Assembly: GCA_008477525.1 (NCBI GenBank)
Contig: SPDT01000003.1
Location: 248,001-312,000 of the forward strand
Direction of reading: 5' to 3'
DNA: 64,000 nt
From: Hypomyces perniciosus
Lineage: Eukaryota; Ascomycota; Sordariomycetes; Hypocreales; Hypocreaceae
The notes beneath the pieces were generated by a model. It saw only the letters and a list, made by a program, of their open reading frames with translations, had not been told where the DNA came from and did not search any database. Shown in pieces: positions 1-13,346 of the stretch. The translations under genes and the position numbers were made by a program. Position 1 is the stretch's first letter, and every line of letters begins with the position of its first letter.

Positions 1-1160
1 GACCTTTATTTTTAAAGCCTTTAATATTTATTTAATAGTTTTACTGTATTTACTGTTTAATATAAATAACTCTACTATAAAGTTTTAAAAACGTTTATTT
101 AATATATATAGGTTATTAAAGGATTATAATGCCTTTTAAGAGAGGTTAATTATTTTATATTATTTATTAAAATTAGCGAAAAGTATTATATTAATCTTTT
201 AATATTATTAGGCAGGGTTATTAAAACTTTTAATAATAATATAAAAGTTTTTTTATTATAGTTAATATATATTTCTTTTTAAAAGACTTATAATATATAA
301 AATCTTTTTAAGTTTAATTAAAAAGATTAATTAATTGCCTATAAAGGTAATATTAATTTAAAAATATTAGTTAATATATTTTTATTAATATTTAATAATA
401 CTTTTTATTTATAATTAAATTATTTAAAGTCTTTAATTTAATAGCAGTTAAATAAATTATTATTTTTAAAGCCTAATAGTAAAGCTGCATTTAAAGCTTT
501 AACTTAAACTTTAATTTATACTTTAAGGTTTTAATTTTCAGTTATTTACTTTAAAATTTCCTATTTAAAGGTTTATTTTAATTTTTTTTATTAAACTAGG
601 CCTTTTTTAATTACCTAGCTAAAGAGATAGAATTAATAATAAAGGTTATTATCTTTAATAATTATATTTATTAAATATATATAATTATTATTAATACTAG
701 ATTTTTATAGGTTTTAAAAAGAAAAGGGAAAGGTATAAACTTTATACTTAAAACTATAGTCTATTAAATTAAATTAAGCTATAAAGTAAGGTTTAAGGTA
801 TTTATATTTATTTTATTTATAATTAGTTTCCTATAAATATAAAGTTTAAAGGATAAAGGCTAGGCTATAAAGGCATTATTATAGGTTTAGGAATAAAAAG
901 GGATTCTAAAAGAATTTATAATCGGAATTTATAATTAATTAAATATATACTTTATAATAGTGCAGCCAAGTTAAGGGACAGTATAAACTATTATAGTATA
1001 AAAAGGCAGGTTAAAGTAAATATTATTATTATACTATAGAGAGCGAGAAAGCCTTAAAGCTTTATAGAAAGCTATAGCTAGGAACGCGTTAGGGCCTGGT
1101 TATATAACCAGGGCTTACATAACAGGGCGTTAATATCGCGTTACAGTCGGTGCCATAACA
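1..1160 (-). mobile_element. Ty3/gypsy element A1, 5' portion, RIP-degraded, runs off the left edge
   Basis: Read on the minus strand, this matches in order the 5' LTR and adjoining internal region of elements A2 (4223 onward) and A4 (54664 onward). The conserved block after the LTR (GTTTATnCnGTCC, then a GCGC-containing stretch) is recognisable in reverse complement just left of 989. Stop codons are dense in all frames and most CpA and CpG sites have become TpA, so nothing is coding. Only the 5' end is in the window. Confidence 0.8.
989..1160 (-). repeat. LTR of element A1 (172 bp)
   Basis: This is the reverse complement of the 172-bp LTR seen at 4223, 11281, 54664 and 61460. On the plus strand it begins TATTATAGTA (a RIPed TATCACGGCA) and ends GGTGCCATAACA, matching the long inverted termini TGTCACGGCAC...GTGCCGTGATA of the family. 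The right flank 1161-1165 is ATTTC. Confidence 0.85.
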
Positions 1161-4100
1161 ATTTCCCTGCTATTAAGCTACCTACTTTAATAAAAGTAAA
1201 AGAGGATATAGTTTAAAAATTTAATTTTAATGCCTCTTTAGTAGATATTTCTATTTACTATAATAATATACTTTAAAAGTAATATTTTAATATTACTTTA
1301 AATAAAAGAAAAAGGAAGGCTAGTAATATAATTCTAAATTAAATCTAAAAGATAGTTAACTTTAATATTTATATTTTAATTTTTAATAGACTTTAAAGCT
1401 ATAGCTTTAGCCTTTATTATTATTAAAGTAACTTATAATAATAATAAAGACTTTAATATTAAGTTTCCTATTTACTAAATTATTATAAAGTTTAAAGATT
1501 AACTAGCCTTTTATCAAAATATAATATATAAAGAAATATATTTATTCTATTAATATATACTATATAAAGTAAAATAAAAGAATATTAAGCTAAAAGTATA
1601 GTATACTTATTAAGTGTATATTTATATAAACGCAATAAAGTATAAGCTTTTTATAGTTATAGGAATAGCTTCTTAAATAGTTTTCATTAAAGCTATTAAC
1701 GTATACTTTACTTCAAACTCTACTGCCTACTACCTATACTATATAAATAGCTTAATTAAAAGCAGTAAAATAAATAAAATCTTTTCCTTTAATTAGTTTA
1801 AATAGCTTTTTTTAAATACTTTAAAGAATATAGAAAAGTATATTTAAAGCTTTTATATAATACTTAGTAACTGCTTTAATAATATATTAGGCAATAGTAA
1901 TATATACTTAAAGCCTCCTATTAGTAAAAAGTGCCTTTATAAATTTAAAAGGTATATTTAGCCTTTAAATAACTATAGTAAAGTATATACTGCACTTACT
2001 AAAAAGCTTAATAAAAAAGGGAAATATGCTTTTATATTTAAATAGGCTATAGAGATTTATATACACTTATAAAAAAATAAATAATAAGTTACCTGCAAAA
2101 AGCTTAGTAAAAGGGGTATTAACTTTATTGCTTTAATATAGGGAGAAATAGTATTAACTATTATAGCTACTTTAATCTCTTCAAACCTAATCAATAAAGA
2201 AAATATAAGCCTTATAGTAGATTTAATAAGTATATCGATATATATTAATATATAAGACATACTTTACTGGCTCTTTTAAAATACCCTTTTTAATATATAT
2301 AAAGCTATTTATTTTATAAATAATAAAAACTACTTTATTCCTAACTTTTTTATTTTAAGTATAGAAAAGGATTTTATTAAAGCAGGAAAAGCTAGCTATT
2401 AAATTATTAAAAAAGGTTATTATTTAATAAAAGATACTCTTTATAATCTATATTAAAAAGTAGCGCGCTTTATTAAGCTTTTAGATATAGCTATAATTAA
2501 AAGATTTTATATTAATATTATATTTTTATTAAAGCTTTTGAAAGTAAGGATTTAATTAATAAGGTATAATAATATAGTTTACATTAATATAGCTAAATCG
2601 AATATTATTATAAAAAAGGTAAAGTATAAGTATAATCTTCTATTTCTTTAATATAAGCCTTTATTACTTTATATTGCCCTTATCTTTAAATATACTATAT
2701 TAAGCAGTTTAACAGCTTTTTTTATTTTTTTAATATAAATTATAGTATTTATATAGTATTAAAAAGCAAGAGAAAACTAATATATAACCCCCTAGTATTA
2801 TAATATAACTTGGAATAGCTCTAGTATCTATAATTAAAATATCTAGGCTTAAAAGCGCTTAAAGCATTTATAAAGAATATAAAGAATATATATATTAAAA
2901 GAACTATATATATAGAATATAAGGCTTATACTTTTATATATGTATAATAAGTTATCTTTTATAGACTATTTAATAAATAAATATTAAAACTATTCTTTAA
3001 AGTATATTAAAATCTTTAAAATTATTTTAAAGGCTATGATAAAAATAATTAGCTTTTAATACTTAAAGAAGAATATACTATATAGTTATATATACGCCTT
3101 TTATTAAATAAAAAATAAAAGAATATTTTTAATACTCTTTATAATTTTATAAATATAGTAAAGATATTGTTGGGTTGAGTAGACCGGGGCCCTACCGCTT
3201 ATTAGCGCTAGGGAGCTCTTATCTGCTATATAAGCAGATATAAGCTGATATATATATCGCATAAGCGATGTGTCAGACTATGCAGGCGCTTATGAAGCGC
3301 CTGCATACAGCTTCTTCTTTGTGTTAGCTATGTGTATATATAGCGAGGCCACTACGGCATATTCTCTTTCATAGAATCAAGCTTTGTTTCCTATCTCTCT
3401 ATACTCCACATAGCTGTGCCGCGCTCCGCCACAGATATAATATAATATTTCTATATACTTCTTTAGGCAAAATAATAAGAAAGCTGTAATTGCAGTTAAA
3501 AGCTTATTACACTTTTAGATCTAGGCTAATATAAAAGGTATTATCTTAAAGCTTGCTTTTTTTTATATATATAAGTTAAATACCGTTTTCAAATAGGCAG
3601 GTTAAAAGTAATAATTAAATTAAGTAAAATACTAGAAGCTGTAAGACTTTTAATTAACTTATAGCTTAAAAGCATAAAAGCTGCCGTATATATTATTAAT
3701 ATAAATCCTATATATAGCTTTAATATAATATTACTTATTACTAAATTAAAGTAATAGTTCTGTAATATTACGCCTTTTCTAATAAAGGAGCCTTCTATAA
3801 ACTTATAGTTAAATTAAAGTAGTCTTTATATATATAGCTGCTGCGCTTATATACTTAATAAAGACTATAAAGCTGGCTAGAAAGAGAGAGAATTTAAAAC
3901 TAAGCCTAAAAGGCTAATTAAATATCTTATTAGCTATACTGTAAATAATATATATTATATTTAATTACTTTATTTAGCAATAGTAATTATTATAAAGAAT
4001 ATATAGTTTAATAAAATTAGCTTTTTTAATAGTAATAAAGAGATTATAGATAAACTGTCTATAGTTAAGTTAAATAAACAATTTAATGAAGTTAAAAAAA

Positions 4101-4222
4101 ATAAATTAAAATTTAGACTTTTCTTAATATATATTCCTATAGTAAAGAATACCTTTATAGGTAATACAGAAAAAGAAAATATACCTTTAAAAGTAGCAGA
4201 AATATAAAGTGTTAAAGATAAC
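1161..4222. other. Decayed A+T-rich repeat, class not recognised
   Basis: No open frame of coding quality is visible. Stops are dense on both strands and the composition matches the RIPed elements around it, so it is probably one or more older transposons. I could not identify polymerase or transposase motifs. It is interrupted by a solo LTR at 3168-3433. It lies between two inverted A elements and may have been inverted (see findings). Confidence 0.5.
3168..3433 (+). repeat. Solo LTR, family D (266 bp)
   Basis: The repeat begins TGTTGGGTTGAG and ends CTCCGCCACA, and is flanked on both sides by the perfect 5-bp target duplication GATAT (3163-3167 and 3434-3438). A copy of the same length lies at 55527-55792 and a more decayed reversed copy at 11715-11991. 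The left half carries four hairpins in a row (see findings). It keeps far more G+C than its surroundings, so it is younger than they are or was less exposed to RIP. Confidence 0.85.
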
Positions 4223-4394
4223 TGTTATAGTACTGACTGTGACGCGATGTTAACGCCCTGTTATATAAGCTCTGGTTATATAACCAGGCCTTAACGCGTT
4301 CCTAGCTATATCTTTCTGTAAAGCCTTAAGGCTTTCTTACTCTCTATAGTATAATAACAATATTTGCCCTAACCTGCCTTTCTATACTATAATA
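4223..4394 (+). repeat. 5' LTR of element A2
   Basis: 172 bp, starting TGTTATAGTACTGAC and ending with a RIPed GTGCCGTGATA. It aligns along its full length to 54664-54835 with almost only C/T and G/A differences. Confidence 0.85.
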
Positions 4395-5985
4395 GTTTAT
4401 ACTGTCCTTTAACTTGGCTGCGCTATTATAAGGTATATACTTAACTGATTATAAATTCCAATTATAAATTCCTTTAAAATCCCCCTTTATTCCTAAACTT
4501 ATAATAATTCCTCTATAGCCTAGCCTTTATCCTTTAAACCCTATATTTATAAGAAACTAATTATAAGCAAGATAAATATAAATACCTTAAACTTTACCTT
4601 ATAGCTTAACTTAGCCTAATAGACTATAGTTTTAGCTATAAAGTTTATGCCTTTCCCTTTTTTTTTTAAAACCCTATAAAAATTTAATATTAATAGTAAC
4701 TGTATATATTTAATAAATATAATTATTAAAGATAATAACCTTTATTGTTAATTTTATTTTTTTAATTAAATAATTAAAAAGGGTTTAATTTAATAAAGGA
4801 AATAAAAATAAACCTTTAAATAAAAAATCTTAAAATAAATAATTAAAAATTAAAGCTTTAAAGTATAAATTAAAGCCTAGGTTAAAGCCTTAAATATAGT
4901 TTTATTATTAAACTTTAAAAATAATAACCTATTTAATTACTGCTAAATTAAAAACTTTAAGTAATTTAATAGTAAATAAAAGGATATTATTAAATATTAA
5001 TAAAAATATATTAATTAATATTTTTAAATTAATATTACTTTTATAAGCAATTAATTAATTTTATTAATTAAATTTAAAAACATCTTATATATTATAGGTC
5101 TTTTAAAAGGAGATATATATTAACTATAATAAAAAAGCTTTAATACTATTATTAAAAGTCCTAATAACCTTGCCTAATAGTATTAAAAGATTAATATAAT
5201 ATTTTTTATTAATTTTAATAAATAATATAAAATAATTAACTTTTTTTAAAAGGTATTACAGTCTTTTAATAACTTATATATATTAAATAAGCGTTTCTAA
5301 AACTTTATAGTAAAGCTATTTACACTAGGCAGTAAATACAGTAAAACCGGTAAGCAGATAGTAAAGGCTTTAAAGATAAAGGTCTTTTAAAAGCTTACTA
5401 ATATTATAAAGACTTAAATAATTAAATTAAATAAATTTAACTTTACTAAATAGTATTAACTTTACTAAACTATTTATAATAGGCTTTAAAAAGGTGCCTA
5501 CTATAATGCCTTTTATGCTGCTTAAATAAGCTGGCAGTAATAAAACTATTAATAGTAGCAGTATTAGTATTAATAGTAATATTATTAACGCCAGTAAAAT
5601 AACTAAACTGCTGCTTTAGCGCTAGCTAGCGACTTAATATAACTAGATATTATATATACTCTGCTACTTTGCTTTAAATCTTTTATAAGGAATATATTAT
5701 TAAAAGACTCTACTTTTATTTTAAAAAAGCAGGCTATAGCTTTAATAAATATAATAAAAAAAAGCAGTTTAACATATATTAAAGTAATCTATATTAAATA
5801 TAAACTTAAAACTGCTAAGTTTAGCTATATTAGCTATACTTTAACCTAGCAGTACTTCAAAGTTAATAATAAAATAGCCTAGTAAAATATAATAACTAAA
5901 CTTTAGTAATACGCTAATATTACCTGCAATACCTAGGTAATTTATAAATCTAGGCCTTAAATAATATACCCTTTTTAAATATTAA

Positions 5986-6565
5986 TGTTAAAAAGGAGGG
6001 CTAAAAAGCAAGGATTTCTGTGTAATTGGGTAACCTTCCTATTCTGGCTAGACCCGGAATTAGGCCCGACGCTAGGACCGAGTTCCGGAGGAACTTCGGT
6101 GTAAGTCAGGAAATTTCTGTTATCTTCAACGATAACAATTGAGCTAGGACCAGCTACCCTGCCTACCCTAGACTCAATACAATGGCCATAATGGCTATTG
6201 TGAAAAATCTGACTAAAATGGTTTCCTGTTTGTATGGCCGTGAGTCGATTTGACTGCTTTTATATATAAATGAATTTTGCGGAAAATAGGAATGCGGCCA
6301 TGAACCTAATTCTGCCACCGCACACCTATTGTTAGGTCGGAGGACTATTATAGAAGACAAAGCTATTGTTTATACAATCACTTCTACACCAGCCGCATAT
6401 CACTAGATATTCTATAGCTTTCTAGCTATTAGTTCAGTTACAATTCAATTGTTCATCCATTGTTAACCTAACTAGACTCTCAGTCGTTTCCTTATTGCTG
6501 CGTTGGGTGCACCTTCCTAGAAGCTGCACTTAAATGAGGTTTAGTATAACCTTGTTATTTTAACA
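5986..6565 (+). repeat. Solo LTR, family S (580 bp), inserted in A2
   Basis: It begins TGTTAAAAAGGAGGG and ends TTATTTTAACA, so the ends are inverted (TGTTAAAA / TTTTAACA). The 5-bp target duplication ATTAA is perfect (5981-5985 and 6566-6570). The paralogous site in A4 near 56680-56700 reads straight through with a single ATTAA, an empty-site control. A decayed partial copy lies at 29110. Short open frames inside it are not credible genes. Confidence 0.88.
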
Positions 6566-8249
6566 ATTAATAAAGATAATAATAGTAGCGCTGCCTTATT
6601 AACTTTCAGTCTACCTTAATTTAACTAAACTTACCTATTAAAAACCTAAACCTAACTTGCAAATTAAAGAAAAGATTAACTTTTACTAAAAGTTATAAAT
6701 AAAGGTTAACTGTAAATAAAACTATTATTTTAAAATAAATCTATTATTATCTTTTTAATTAAAAACCCTTTAAACTTAAATTAATAAACAGTAAATTCCT
6801 TTTAATATAAACTATATTATTCTTTATATATAATATCTATATTAATATAAAAGCTTTAATAAATAGCAGCTATATACTTTAAACTTTTATTAACTGTGCT
6901 TTTATTAAGTAATTTAATATTATTATTTAATAACTGCTATTTACTAGGAATTTTTTATTTATTAATAAAAGTATAGCCAATAAAATTTTAAACTTTTTTA
7001 TTATATAAACTATAATTAGCTTTTATAAAAAAACTCTGCCTTTTCTTTATTATAAATATTTTTAATAATATACCTATAATCTTTAGCCTTTTATAGCTAA
7101 GAAAATATAACTTTACTATTAATTAAAAGGAGTTAACTATTACTTTTAAATCCTGTTACTGTTATAACTACTATCTTTTAAAAAGTATAGCCGGCCTTAT
7201 ATAAATTTAAATAAAAATTAAAATAAAAAACAACTTCGCTAGAGCTGATATAGGGAGTATACATTACCAGTAACCATTAATTGAGAATACTTTAAAAGAA
7301 ATAAACTATAACCTAATTAAGGAGGGGGCCCTTAAACTATATATTTTATAAACCTTAATACTAAATTGAGATTACTATATAACCTATAAGTATAGTAGAA
7401 TTAATAATAAGGAAATATAGGTATAAATGATCCTGAATTAAATATATATACACCTACTGCCTGCCCCTATAATCTACAGTTAATAATAAAAAAGGAAACC
7501 CCTGCTAAAGCTATTACTACTACTTTTCAGTATATTATTTTTATAAAACTAAACTAAACTTTAAAATTAAAAAGCATACTTAAATATAGCAGATATATAA
7601 ATAATAGTAGCTATAAACTTTATTACCTTTTATTAATAATTATATATCTATATAATAAAAGTAACCTAAAAAGAAATTAATTAAGCTATTAAAATAAAAA
7701 AACTAATATTTATTACTTTACTAAAGCTTTTAAATAAGTTTTTCTAATAAATACTTATAGGATAGGGAGACTATATTAAAGTAAAAATAGTATTACTTAA
7801 AGAAATATATAACTTTATTAATAAATATTACTCTTTAATATAATTAAAAGAGATTATAGCTGTTAATATTAAGAAATTTATAGTAGGGAAACTTAAGTTT
7901 AATAAGCTAAATATCCTAAAAAAACTACTGTTTTAGCTATATAACTTATATAATGCCTTCCTATTAAAGATAATAAATAAACTTCCCCTATAATAGGCTT
8001 AAAACTATAAAAATAAAATACTATTAGGAAAAGACCCATTATATTAAGAAAATAGGCTATTTTTACTTAATAAACTGCAGGTAATAAGAAAATAATTAAA
8101 TAATAATTTAATAAAAGGATTTATCTATAAATTGCAAGTATAATATACTACTCCCTTCTTTTTAACTATAAAACTAAAAGGCAGTATTTATATTTATTAA
8201 AATTATTAAAGCTTAAATAATATTATTATTTAAAATTAATATATATTAC

Positions 8250-10330
8250 TATTAATCTAAAAAACCTTTAATGCTTTAAGTTAAGTAACAGTATATATAA
8301 AATTTAATATTATCGCTATATTTAATAACCTTTATATTACTAAAAGGGATATATAAAAAACGGTATTTATTATAAGGTTTAGCCTTTTTAAGATATTAAT
8401 TATACCTTTTAGCCTTTATAATATACCTATTATATTTTAATATTATATTAACTATACTCTTTATAACCTTTTTAACTGTATTTATATAATATACTTTAAT
8501 AATATCTTTATATATTTATTATACTAAAAAGAATATTAAAAACATATATATAAAGTAATAGCCTGCCTTTGAAATACTAGCCTTTAAATTAATATTATTA
8601 AATGTAAGTTTAAGATAATAAAAATAAAATACTTTAATTTAATTATTACTTTAAAAGGACTAGAAATAGATCCTGAGAAAGTTAAAGCTATATTAAACTA
8701 GCAATTACTTAAAGGAGTAAAGGATTTATAAAAGTTCTTTAGCTTTATAAATTTTTATTACTGTTTTATTTAAAGATACTTTAAAATAGCTGTATTATTA
8801 AATAAGCTTTTAAAAAAAGATTAATTATATACTTAAAAAGAGAAATAGCAGGAAGCCTTTAACTTAATTAAATATACCTTTAAATTAGTTTGAGTTTTAG
8901 CCCTTTTTAACTATAATAAATGAATAGTTTTTAAAACTAATACCTTTAATTAAATATTAAACAGTATCCTATTATAATATAATAAAAAGGGTATTTTATA
9001 CTTTATTATATTTTTCTCTATAAAGTATAATATTTAAAAATATAACTATAAAATCTATAATAAAAAACTTTTAGCTATTATTAAAGTAATAAAAAAGTAA
9101 TGCCTAGAATTATAAAGCTTATAAAAGTTTAATATTATTATAGACTATAAAAACCTTAAATACTTTACTTTAATAAAAGCCTTAAACTAGCAGTAAATTT
9201 AATAGTTTAAATTCCTCTTTAACTTTAATTTCTATATTATCTATTAACCTAGCTTTAAAGCTATAAAGCTTAACGCCTTAAATAAAAAAGTAAAACATAA
9301 ACCTGCGAAATTAAACCCCTCTAATAACTAAATTAAAAACAGGCAATATACTATCCTTTTATAAAGTTCTTTCAGCCTTAAAGCTTAAACGATATTTTAA
9401 AAAAAAGTCTTATTAAACATTAAACTATCTATAAAGGCTGCCCCTATAACTATAATAATACTAGTAAAAAACAGACTAATTAATAACCTAATTGCAGCGG
9501 TATATAAATAAAATACTATAGTAAAAGAAATAATAACTGTACTTTTAAGACTTTAATATCTATTAATAGCTAAAACAGCTTTACAAAAAACTCTAGATTA
9601 CAATAAATAACTATTAAATAATATATAATAAAATTTACTATTAAAAGTAGCTTTTTATTCCCTTTAATAATAAACTTTAAATATAAATTCTATTTAAAAA
9701 CCATTTAAGCGGCCTAGCTAAATACTTAGGCAGGTTTAAAACTCTCAACTTTATTAGCTAAATATACTAGTAGCTATAGATCCTAAAAGATATTAAAGTA
9801 TTTATATAAGCCTATAAACTATATATTAAAATAAAAGCCTTATAATCTTTACTATAAAGCTTCCTTTAACTATTATTAATCTTATTCTATATATAGTTAA
9901 ATATCTTTATTAACTATATTATACCGCTGCCTAAATTATACTAATATAATACTATTTATAAGCATTTACTAGTAATAGTCTACCGCTTTATAAAAATATA
10001 TTATTTTATATTTATTACTTTACTATTAGTAAAAGAGCTAGCTAATATATTTATTAGCAGGATTTACTGCCTCTATAATATACCTAATAATATTATATTA
10101 AACTATAGTATACAGTTTATATTAGAATTTTAAAAACAACTTTTAAAGCAATTAGAAATTATATTAAAATAGTTATTAGCCTTTTACTTTAAACTAATAG
10201 CTAAATTAAAAGGATTAAGATAAATATAAAATAATACCTATAAGCTTTTATTAACTTTTATTAAAATAACTAGGCCTACTAGCTTCTATTAGCCGAATTC
10301 GCCGCAAATAATATAATATCTAAAACTATT
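8250..10330 (+). pseudogene. Decayed pol of A2: reverse transcriptase, RNase H, integrase
   Basis: Plus-strand reading through stops gives a gypsy polymerase. Around 8290-8520 lies a reverse transcriptase core: a 'KxDI.KT.FI..F.LF..L..PF.LYN' block is followed by a degraded Y-x-D-N-IFIY catalytic segment. Around 9060-9300 lies RNase H, with 'ELLAII' and 'DYKNLKYFTL' blocks and a degenerate 'Y.P..KA.K.NAL' tail. Around 10050-10300 lies part of the integrase catalytic core. Nearly all breaks are Trp, Gln or Arg codons turned into stops, as RIP produces. It cannot make protein. Confidence 0.7.
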
Positions 10331-11280
10331 TATATATTGCTATTTTTCGCTAATTATAGTTCCAACCTTTATTTAAAGAAAAAGCCTTTATAGCCTTACC
10401 TATTAAACCATTTTACAGTAAAGAAAAGAAAGTTCTTTTACACTAATGCTATTACTAAGCAATTTAAATATATTATTATATAGCTAAAAGCCTTTATTAA
10501 AGCTTTAAGAAAAAGATATAAAAAAAATATAAATATATAAAGAGAGGTATTATTAATTTATATTATTAAGCAGGAAGTCTTTATTAATATATAAAATATA
10601 AAAATTAACTAGCTAATAAAAAAGCTAAATAATAAATAAATAAAGCCTTATATAATAATAAAGGTATACCTATAAGCTTACGCTATTAGCCTGCTAGAAA
10701 GTATAAAGATTTTCTTAGTTTTATATAACTCCCTTTTATAACTTAAAATAGCTACTTTACTATATTTTAAATAAAAGATAATTAATAAAGCCAAGTTAAG
10801 GAATATTTAAAGTAAAATACTAGAAAAAAAAGATAATATAGATAAAGTATAAAAAAAATAAAAGTTTAAAGTGCTCTTAGATTATTATAATAATAATAGA
10901 TTCTACTATTTTATTAAATAGAAATACTATACTATTATATAATAATTAACTGAAGACCTATAAAGCTAAAAGAGGGTAATATAAAACTTTTATAAAAAAA
11001 ACCTAAAAAAGCTAGGCCTACTATAATAGGCATTAAAAAGAATTATAAAAGAGGAAAAAAAGGAAATAGCTAGAAAGAAACTAATGCCTGCAAAGCGCTA
11101 ACCGAAAACTATACTGCGCTAAAGCCTATAATTAAACTATATATCACTAACACTAAAAACTATATAATTCGCCCTATTTACCCTTATATTGGAAGTATTA
11201 AAATAGATTACCTGGAATTTCGATTTATACAAGCAATATAGCTATTTACGGCTAAATGGCATAATAAAGAGGAGGGGTAC

Positions 11281-11452
11281 TGTCACGGCACTGACTGTAA
11301 TGCGATGTTAACGCCCTATTACGTAAGCCCCGGTCACATAACCAGGCCCTAACGCGTTCCTAGCTATAGCTTTCCGTAGAGCCTCAGGGCTTTCTCGCTC
11401 TCCACGGCACAACAATAATATTTGCCCTGACCTGCCTTTCCGTGCCGTGATA
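11281..11452 (+). repeat. 3' LTR of element A2
   Basis: 172 bp, TGTCACGGCACTGAC ... CGTGCCGTGATA. It is much less mutated than the 5' LTR at 4223, so the two LTRs of this copy have had different mutation histories. The right flank is GAAAT (11453-11457). Confidence 0.85.
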
Positions 11453-11714
11453 GAAATAGTTGTTTAATTAATTAAAGAGATTAAGATTAATTTTATTCTA
11501 AAATTTAATAGTAGTTATATAATTGGTTAAAATAGTAATCTATTTAATTTACTAGAATATTAATTCTAGCTTTATAAAAGCAATATCCTTTATATTATCT
11601 ATTATAAAAGATAACTTTAATAGCTTAAAGGTAAAGGTAAAGGGTATAAGGAGAAATATAATATTAAAGTAAAAGTTTCTAGTAACTGTAATAGTTATTA
11701 CTTAGGCTTATAAC
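11453..11714. other. Decayed repeat between A2 and a D LTR
   Basis: A+T-rich with no usable frame. It is probably part of the host repeat into which A2 inserted. I see no diagnostic motif. Confidence 0.4.
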
Positions 11715-11991
11715 TATAGCGGAGCGCAGTATAGCTATATAGAGTATAGAGAGATAGGAAATAAAGTTTAATTCTATTAAAGAGAATATACTATAGTAGC
11801 CTTACTATATATATATATAGCTAATATAAAGAAGAAGCTGTATGTATATGCTATAAGTGTCTGTATAGTCTGATATATTGCTTACGCGATATATATATCA
11901 GCTTGTATCTGCTTTGTAAGCAGATAAAAGCTCCTTAGCGCCGGCCCTAGCGCTTGACAGGCGGTAGGGCCCCGGCCTACTTAACCTAACA
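11715..11991 (-). repeat. Family D LTR, reversed and decayed
   Basis: Reverse complement of the D LTR at 3168 and 55527. It keeps the GCGGAGCGC start, the hairpin-rich centre and the GGTAGGGCCCCGGC / CCTAACA end. The flanks ATAAC and CTATA do not match, so I cannot show a target duplication. It may be a solo LTR with a rearranged side. Confidence 0.7.
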
Positions 11992-12547
11992 CTATATAAA
12001 CTAAAGGGATTTACAGCAGCGCATTGCAGTAACTAGAAATATATAAAGTCGCCTGTAGACAGGAGCGTTACTCTAGCATTACCCTAGGTTAAAGGATAAG
12101 GACTGGATACTATTTAGCAGAAAGCCTACCTGCAGAGTATAATAGCCAGAGTTACAGCTGCTAGTTTGCAGGTTACATGGCAGACTACTGTAGGTTCGCT
12201 GCCAGAACCACAAAGTCCTTAAACTCAGCTATCCTGTAAGCTTAACGAGCAGATTGCTTTATTTAGCAGAAGGTTTAAAGCCAGGGAGTAGTTAACATAT
12301 CTTATAGTAACAACTAGGTCATCAGTGATAACCAGCTAGTTTACTATTAAGGCAGAGTTTATATACTGCAGATTTATTATTATTTTATTAAGTCTTTAGC
12401 TAAAGCCGGTTGCGAATATAGGCCAGAGTTACAGCTGCTAGAAAGCAGGTTATATAGTAGAAGTGGCCAGAGTTATAGCAAATTACTAGAAACGAATTAT
12501 CTTTAAATTATCTGTAATATTAAAAGAAGGAGCAGGGTGCTCTGCAG

Positions 12548-12690
12548 TATCATAACCTTAATTAAATTTGCTTTACAGTTAGAATAGACTGATAGAGTGT
12601 TATGACTTTGATCGAATTCGCTCTGTAGTCGGAATAGACTGATAAAGTATCATAACCTTGATCAAATTCGCTCTGCAGTCGGAATAGACT
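12548..12690 (+). repeat. Tandem repeat, three units of about 50 bp
   Basis: The units start at 12548, 12598 and 12648 (the last is about 43 bp). Each holds a CATAACCTTGATCAAATTCG-like segment and a CTCTGCAGTCGGAATAGACT segment. The first unit is the most RIPed (AATTAAATTTGCTTTA), the third the least. Confidence 0.75.
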
Positions 12691-12692
12691 AA

Positions 12693-12765
12693 GGGAATAA
12701 AATGCTAAGGAAGGCAGGGGATAAAATGCCAAGGAAGGCAGGGGATAGAATGCCTAGGAAGGCAG
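12693..12765 (+). repeat. Tandem repeat, three units of 24-25 bp
   Basis: The consensus is close to GGGATAAAATGCCAAGG followed by AAGGCAG, three times in a row, directly after the 50-bp repeat block in element E. Confidence 0.75.
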
Positions 12766-13090
12766 GGCGCTTGGAAGAGGCAATTAAACCGCGAAAAAAG
12801 CATATTCCTAGCAAGAAGCTGGAGTATAGCTGTAGAAAAAGCTCAATGCCTTTTAATAAATGAAGACTTAAGCGAATTGGACTATAAAGCGAATTCCTAG
12901 CGAGAAGCTAGAGAAGAAGCCTTTACCAGTATCGAATTAATGCCGGGAGAGAGTTCGGAGGCCAGAGACCTAAAAGGGGCTTAAAGTACAGGGCTATTAA
13001 GCTATTGGTACGCTTAAAAGTCGCTAGAGGGAGACTGGTCGGCCGGGTCCCTGTCGGCGCCGAGGTCAGCGCCAAAAAGGGGGGGCAGCC

Positions 13091-13346
13091 TGTTAAGACC
13101 AGTTAGTCCAGAGGTCCGGAAAGTCCGGGAAGTCTAGAAGACCTAGACAATTATATATAACAGCAGCCTAGCCCCAAAGCAGAGAGACCTTATGGATTAA
13201 TAAAATCCAACTGCGGCACCTACCTGCTAGTTTAAATCTATCTCTTTAATATTCTGGTTATTTGCTATAAGACTTCGTTACTCTTCCCTAAGGTCGCCGC
13301 TCCCTTCGCCCAATCCGTCTAACCCCTATTATTTGGTCTTTTGACA
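13091..13346 (+). repeat. 3' LTR of element E (256 bp)
   Basis: It begins TGTTAAGACCAGTTAGTCC and ends GGTCTTTTGACA. It aligns to 36640-36923, sharing a TATATAA-type TATA region, an AATAAA signal and the CAACTGCGGCACC block. It follows a polypurine tract. Confidence 0.8.

Larger units (their letters stand above)
4223..11452 (+). mobile_element. Ty3/gypsy element A2, complete length but RIP-inactivated
   Basis: Two 172-bp LTRs (4223-4394 and 11281-11452) bound an internal region colinear with A4 (54664-61631). Ignoring stops, a gypsy reverse transcriptase, RNase H and integrase can be followed on the plus strand. The 3' LTR is preceded by a purine-rich tract (AATAAAGAGGAGGGG). A 580-bp solo LTR is inserted at 5986-6565. 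The 5' flank ATAAC and 3' flank GAAAT do not match, which is unexpected for a simple insertion. Confidence 0.85.
11992..13090 (+). mobile_element. 3' internal part of LTR element E
   Basis: This moderately G+C stretch runs up to the E LTR at 13091. It ends in a purine tract (CCAAAAAGGGGGGGCAG), as expected for a polypurine tract just before a plus-strand 3' LTR. There are short gag-like open stretches near 12110-12300 but no recognisable domain. Two tandem repeat blocks lie inside. No 5' LTR is seen to the left, so the copy is 5'-truncated or rearranged. Confidence 0.55.
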